In this document: positions 61,335-63,962 of the stretch, piece by piece
How the letters are laid out: each line of letters begins with the position of its first letter
Numbering within the stretch: position 1 is the first letter of the stretch
Assembly (NCBI RefSeq): GCF_000308695.1
Contig: NZ_BAGG01000259.1
Coordinates: 1-63,962 of the forward strand
Direction of reading: 5' to 3'
Source: Nocardia takedensis NBRC 100417
Lineage (GTDB): Bacteria > Actinomycetota > Actinomycetes > Mycobacteriales > Mycobacteriaceae
DNA: 63,962 bases
Program-made: the position numbers and the translations under genes
The notes under the pieces: generated by a model
The model's database searches: none
Told to the model about the DNA's origin: nothing
The model's input: the letters and a program-made list of their open reading frames with translations, nothing else

Positions 61335-61597
61335 GAAGCCCTGGGCGGCGTGGGCATCCCCGGACTGGACCGCCTGCTGGCCGAGATCCGCGCCCGCCTC
61401 GAGCGCATGGTCCACGCGGCCCAGGACTCCGGTCGGATGCGGCGCGACATCACTGGCAGGACGTGGCCTTCCTCCTGGCCGGCGTCGCCACCGACTCGCA
61501 CACCCTCGGCCTCCGGGCCGACGACGCCCAGTGGGGTCGCAACCTCCGCATAATCCTGGCGGGACTCGGCACCGCCGAACGGTCGGCGAGGGAGTAA
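61335..61597 (+). pseudogene. C-terminal stump of a TetR-type regulator, frameshifted
   Basis: A helical TetR ligand-domain end: LDRLLAEIRARLERMVHAA and SGRMRRDIT in one frame, then, after a shift near 61455, WQDVAFLLAGVATDSHTLGL to the stop at 61597. The DNA-binding N-terminus is missing. Confidence 0.6.
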
Positions 61598-61639
61598 AAT
61601 CGCTGGTGGAGTGGGGTCGGCATCGTCACGGGAGAGGAT

Positions 61640-62356
61640 ATGCACACCCATACCGACGAGATCGCGGAGCGGATCTACCGCATCTCCACCTGTGTCCCCG
61701 AGATCGGGCCCGACGGCTTCACTTTCAACCAGTTCTTCGTCGACGCCGAGGAACCCCTGCTGTTCCACACCGGTATGCGCGGCCTGTTCCCGCTGGTGTC
61801 CGAGGCGGTGGCCCGGATCCGGCCGGTCGAGCAGTTGCGCTGGATCGCCTTCGGTCACGTCGAGGCCGACGAATGCGGGGCGATGAACTCCTTCCTCGCC
61901 GCCGCGCCGCGCGCGCAGGTGGCGCACGGTGAACTCGGGTGCATGGTCTCGATCGACGACCTGGCCGACCGCGCGCCGCGCCGGCTGGCCGACGGCGAGG
62001 TCATGGATCTGGGCGACCGGCGGGTGCAGCATTTCGACACCCCGCACGCCCCGCACAACTGGGAAGCGCGGGTGCTCTACGAGCAGACCACGGGCGTGCT
62101 GTTCTGCGGCGACCTGATGACCCAGTTGGGTGACGGCCCCGCCCTGACCGCCGCCGACCTGATCGGTCCGGCCGAGGCCGCCGAGGATCTGTTCCACGCG
62201 ACGTCGCTGGGGCCCGCCGTTCCGGCCACCCTGCGCAGACTCGCGCGACTGCGTCCGACGACCTTGGCGATCATGCACGGTTCGAGCTACAGCGGCGACT
62301 GTGCCACCGCGTTGACCGACCTCGCCGACGTTTACGACAACAGGCTCAGCGCCTGA
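61640..62356 (+). CDS. MBL-fold protein of the flavodiiron/ODP type
   Basis: A 238-residue metallo-beta-lactamase-fold protein. The metal motif HVEADEC (HxExD) is followed by His in APHNWEA, Asp in FCGDLM and His in IMHGSSY, the set of di-iron ODP/FprA-like proteins rather than Zn beta-lactamases. No flavodoxin domain is attached. Such proteins bind O2 or reduce O2/NO. ATG at 61640 with GGAGAGG upstream, 42 bp after the TetR stump, which may once have regulated it. Confidence 0.88.
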   Translation: MHTHTDEIAERIYRISTCVPEIGPDGFTFNQFFVDAEEPLLFHTGMRGLFPLVSEAVARIRPVEQLRWIAFGHVEADECGAMNSFLAAAPRAQVAHGELGCMVSIDDLADRAPRRLADGEVMDLGDRRVQHFDTPHAPHNWEARVLYEQTTGVLFCGDLMTQLGDGPALTAADLIGPAEAAEDLFHATSLGPAVPATLRRLARLRPTTLAIMHGSSYSGDCATALTDLADVYDNRLSA

Positions 62357-62363
62357 GCCCGGC

Positions 62364-62726
62364 TCACCGTTTGGCGTAGTCGGCGACGCCCTGCCAGTCG
62401 ATCATGACGAACGGTTCGTCGCCGACGGTCCAGGCGTCGTGACCCGGCGGCGCGATCATGAAATCGCCCGGTCCGAACTCCATCTTCTCGCCGTCGTCCA
62501 TGACGACCGCCATATGCCCCGACACGCAGTAGCCCATGTGCGGGGCCTGGCAACTGTCGGTGTGGGCGATCGGCTTGACGTGCTCGGACCATCGCCAGCC
62601 GGGTTCGAAGACCGCCCTGCCGACCGGGCCGCCGTCGAGATTGACGAGATCCAGTCTGCCCTTGTGCTGCTCGAACTCGCGCGTCTCCTCCGGGGCATCG
62701 AAACTCTTGCGTACCAAACCGGACAT
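62364..62726 (-). CDS. Single-domain cupin protein
   Basis: A 120-residue cupin. The first cupin motif is seen in GWRWSEHVKPIAHTDSC and the second in FGPGDFMIAPPGHDAW, with candidate metal His residues in each. It may be a small dioxygenase, isomerase or sensor; no partner is attached. ATG at 62726. Convergent with the MBL-fold gene (7-bp gap). Its upstream region carries a perfect CRP-type palindrome at 62866-62883. Confidence 0.85.
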   Translation of the reverse strand: MSGLVRKSFDAPEETREFEQHKGRLDLVNLDGGPVGRAVFEPGWRWSEHVKPIAHTDSCQAPHMGYCVSGHMAVVMDDGEKMEFGPGDFMIAPPGHDAWTVGDEPFVMIDWQGVADYAKR

Positions 62727-63064
62727 GGTCGTTCTCCTCGATCCTGCTGTCCCCGTTGTCCAGGTGGATCGATCGCGTCGCGGGTTCGCCGTCGAGGGGT
62801 TCGCCGACCGGAAGTGCCGGCCCGGCCTGTGCCGCCGCGACGCGGAATCCACACCTCGTCGCTTGATGTGATGCGCATCACATTCTAGGAGGTGTGGTGC
62901 GTGCTCGCAAGCCGATCGGCGATACGGCGCGGGCGCGAGGTTCGCAAGACCATAGTTCTTCCGTTGTGGCGCAACGGGTTCGGCGGTAACAGCGGCTTCG
63001 TGACCTCGATGCAGTCATCGAGGTCACTCCGTGACCGGCTCCCTTCGAGAAAGATCGGTTCGAC
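62727..63064. other. Divergent intergenic region with CRP-type site
   Basis: This 338-bp stretch lies between the cupin (minus) and the small secreted protein (plus). No convincing frame. It contains the palindrome at 62866-62883 and should hold both promoters. Confidence 0.55.
62866..62883. promoter_or_regulatory. Perfect 18-bp CRP/FNR-type palindrome
   Basis: ATGTGATGCGCATCACAT is fully self-complementary and contains TGTGA-N6-TCACA, the classical CRP (GlxR/Rv3676-type) consensus. It is 140 bp upstream of the cupin and 182 bp upstream of the secreted protein. Confidence 0.7.
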
Positions 63065-63310
63065 ATGATGCGAGTACATCGCTCCCTGGTCGCGGGCGCG
63101 CTGCTGGCCGGCGCGGTCACGATGTCGGTCGCTCCCGCCCAGGCGCTGACGGAATCCGGGGCGATCGAGCTCCAGCAGGCCGAGACCCAGGTGGTCGAGT
63201 CCGAGGCGATCGGCAACCGTGTGATCGGCAGCGGTTCGGCCATGCTGGACAACTTCTTCTGCGGAACGCTGTGGCGTCCCGTGTGCTACCCCGACGGGCT
63301 TCCGTACTGA
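63065..63310 (+). CDS. Small secreted protein of unknown function
   Basis: An 81-residue product with a strong Sec signal peptide (VAGALLAGAVTMSVAPAQA) and a mature part of about 53 residues containing two Cys (FFCGTLWRPVCYPDG) that could form one disulfide. ATG at 63065 or the next codon at 63068. No family recognised; such short exported two-Cys proteins are common in mycolate actinomycetes. A hairpin at 63360-63413 may terminate it. Confidence 0.75.
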   Translation: MMRVHRSLVAGALLAGAVTMSVAPAQALTESGAIELQQAETQVVESEAIGNRVIGSGSAMLDNFFCGTLWRPVCYPDGLPY

Positions 63311-63359
63311 CCGGCTAGAACCCACTTCGGCGAGGTTGGACGCCAGATCGGTCGGCGGT

Positions 63360-63413
63360 GCCACGGCCAACCCTCGGGCATGTCGTGCCCGAGGGGATCG
63401 GGCCGACCGTGGC
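63360..63413 (+). terminator. Extended hairpin after the small secreted protein gene
   Basis: The inner stem is a perfect 10 bp (63371-63380 with 63386-63395, 5-nt loop), and an outer 7-bp stem pairs 63360-63366 with 63407-63413. No U-tract. 50 bp past the stop at 63310. Confidence 0.5.
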
Positions 63414-63589
63414 TTCCTCGGCACAGTCTGCGGGCATTCCCGCACGATGCGCACCCTTCGCGAGTTTCGCCGCCGTGCCGGTAGTTCTGCCGGGCGAGCT
63501 CGGTACTTTTCCGGAGACCGGAGCCGGCGTCGGTCGGCCGGATCGGTGTCGCGGACACCTGTGCGAATCTCGCTGTTTCATAGGGCATC

Positions 63590-63962
63590 TCAGATATAGG
63601 TGTAGGTGAGGCCGTTGCTCGTGCCGCCCGGCGTGGTGACCGTGACCGAGGCGGTTCCGAGCAAGGGGCCTGCTGGGGCCGTCGCCCGGATCTGCGTGCT
63701 GGAGTTGACCGTGAATGTCGCGGGCGTGGTACCGAAGGTGACGGCGGTGGCTCCGGTGAACCCGGTGCCGGTGATGGTCACCGTGTTCCCTCCGATGAGC
63801 AGACCGGCCACCGGCGAGAGCGAGGACAGGGTGGGGGCCGCGACATAGGTGTAGGTGAGGCCGTTGCTGGTGCCGCCGGGGGTGGTGACGGTGACCGAGG
63901 TGGTGCCCGTCCCCGCCGGGGAGATCACGGTGATCTGCGTACTCGAGTTGACGAGAAACGGT
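63590..63962 (-). CDS. IPT/TIG-repeat protein, C-terminal part
   Basis: The gene runs off the window edge; 123 residues are visible. They are Ig-like IPT/TIG beta repeats of 83 residues: one full unit (LSSLSPVAGLLIGGNTVTI, ATAVTFGTTPATF, then TTPGGTSNGLTYTY) and the end of a second. Such arrays occur in secreted or cell-wall-anchored proteins. The stop directly follows the last strand, so no sorting signal is present. The two units are almost identical in DNA (tgtaggtgag at 63601 and 63850, 249 bp apart), pointing to recent unit duplication or homogenisation. Confidence 0.85.
   Translation of the reverse strand, partial: PFLVNSSTQITVISPAGTGTTSVTVTTPGGTSNGLTYTYVAAPTLSSLSPVAGLLIGGNTVTITGTGFTGATAVTFGTTPATFTVNSSTQIRATAPAGPLLGTASVTVTTPGGTSNGLTYTYI

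Noticed and set aside
1..63962. tRNA, rRNA, insertion sequences, integrases, attachment sites, riboswitches
   Set aside because: Read through by eye on both strands; none could be supported. A covariance-model scan would be needed for weak RNA elements.

Overview
The window is very GC-rich actinomycete DNA. A Corynebacteriales host that makes mycolic acids, most likely Nocardia, is inferred from four things: a secreted antigen-85-like esterase, HadA/HadB/MabA/InhA-type FAS-II homologues, an acyl-CoA carboxylase with a small epsilon subunit, and F420/Ddn-family proteins. No rRNA, tRNA, transposase, integrase or CRISPR array was seen.

Left block (1-12.5 kb): the end of a modular type I PKS (AT-DH-KR-ACP plus docking tail) and a discrete thioesterase. 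These are followed by a KAS III-like protein lacking the usual His and a compact minus-strand operon: P450, DJ-1/PfpI isonitrile-hydratase-like protein, PvcA/IsnA-type isonitrile synthase, PvcB-type Fe(II)/2-oxoglutarate oxygenase, UbiA prenyltransferase, SRPBCC protein and FAD oxidoreductase. A second, paralogous SRPBCC gene lies convergent to it. This reads as a biosynthetic locus for an isonitrile, possibly prenylated, that carries its own isonitrile-hydrating enzyme.

Middle block (12.5-34.9 kb): mostly housekeeping and accessory genes. They include an HSL-type esterase, an MmpL pump with divergent TetR, an amine oxidase plus a P-loop kinase, a secreted DUF5995-like protein beside a (CGGTG)n tandem array, an HxlR regulator divergent from an F420/NADP-reductase-like gene, a 27-residue ORF closed by a strong bidirectional terminator, a giant HTH-nSTAND-WD40 protein, a lone receiver, PucR and TetR regulators and an ABC1 kinase. 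Decayed genes are scattered through it (SDR, GNAT, acyl-CoA dehydrogenase, VanZ, a chimeric secreted ORF).

34.7-38.6 kb: a four-gene overlapping operon of WXG100 protein, ESX-like partner, 448-residue protein with a C-terminal PD-(D/E)xK nuclease-like toxin domain, and HEAT-repeat protein. It is interpreted as a type VII secretion effector with a candidate immunity protein, flanked by an uncharacterised gene and a lipoprotein.

Right block (39.4-58.5 kb): a complete type II aromatic polyketide cluster with a StrR/ParB-like activator, KS-alpha, chain-length factor, ACP, ketoreductase, didomain aromatase/cyclase, TcmI-like cyclase and three FAD hydroxylases. It also has its own priming and supply set: KAS III, HadA/HadB-like dehydratases, FabG, InhA/FabI-like reductase and a three-subunit acyl-CoA carboxylase. 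Two 29-bp inverted repeats matching the StrR operator plan (9 bp, 11-bp spacer, 9 bp) sit upstream of the outlying hydroxylase (41647-41675) and in the divergent acc/hydroxylase promoter (48822-48850), tying the locus into one regulon.

Right end (58.5-63.96 kb): a Ddn-family protein, antigen-85-like esterase, kinase-fold protein, a deletion scar joining two decapitated genes, an MBL-fold diiron-type protein, a cupin next to a perfect CRP-type palindrome, a small secreted protein and the 3' end of an IPT/TIG-repeat gene.
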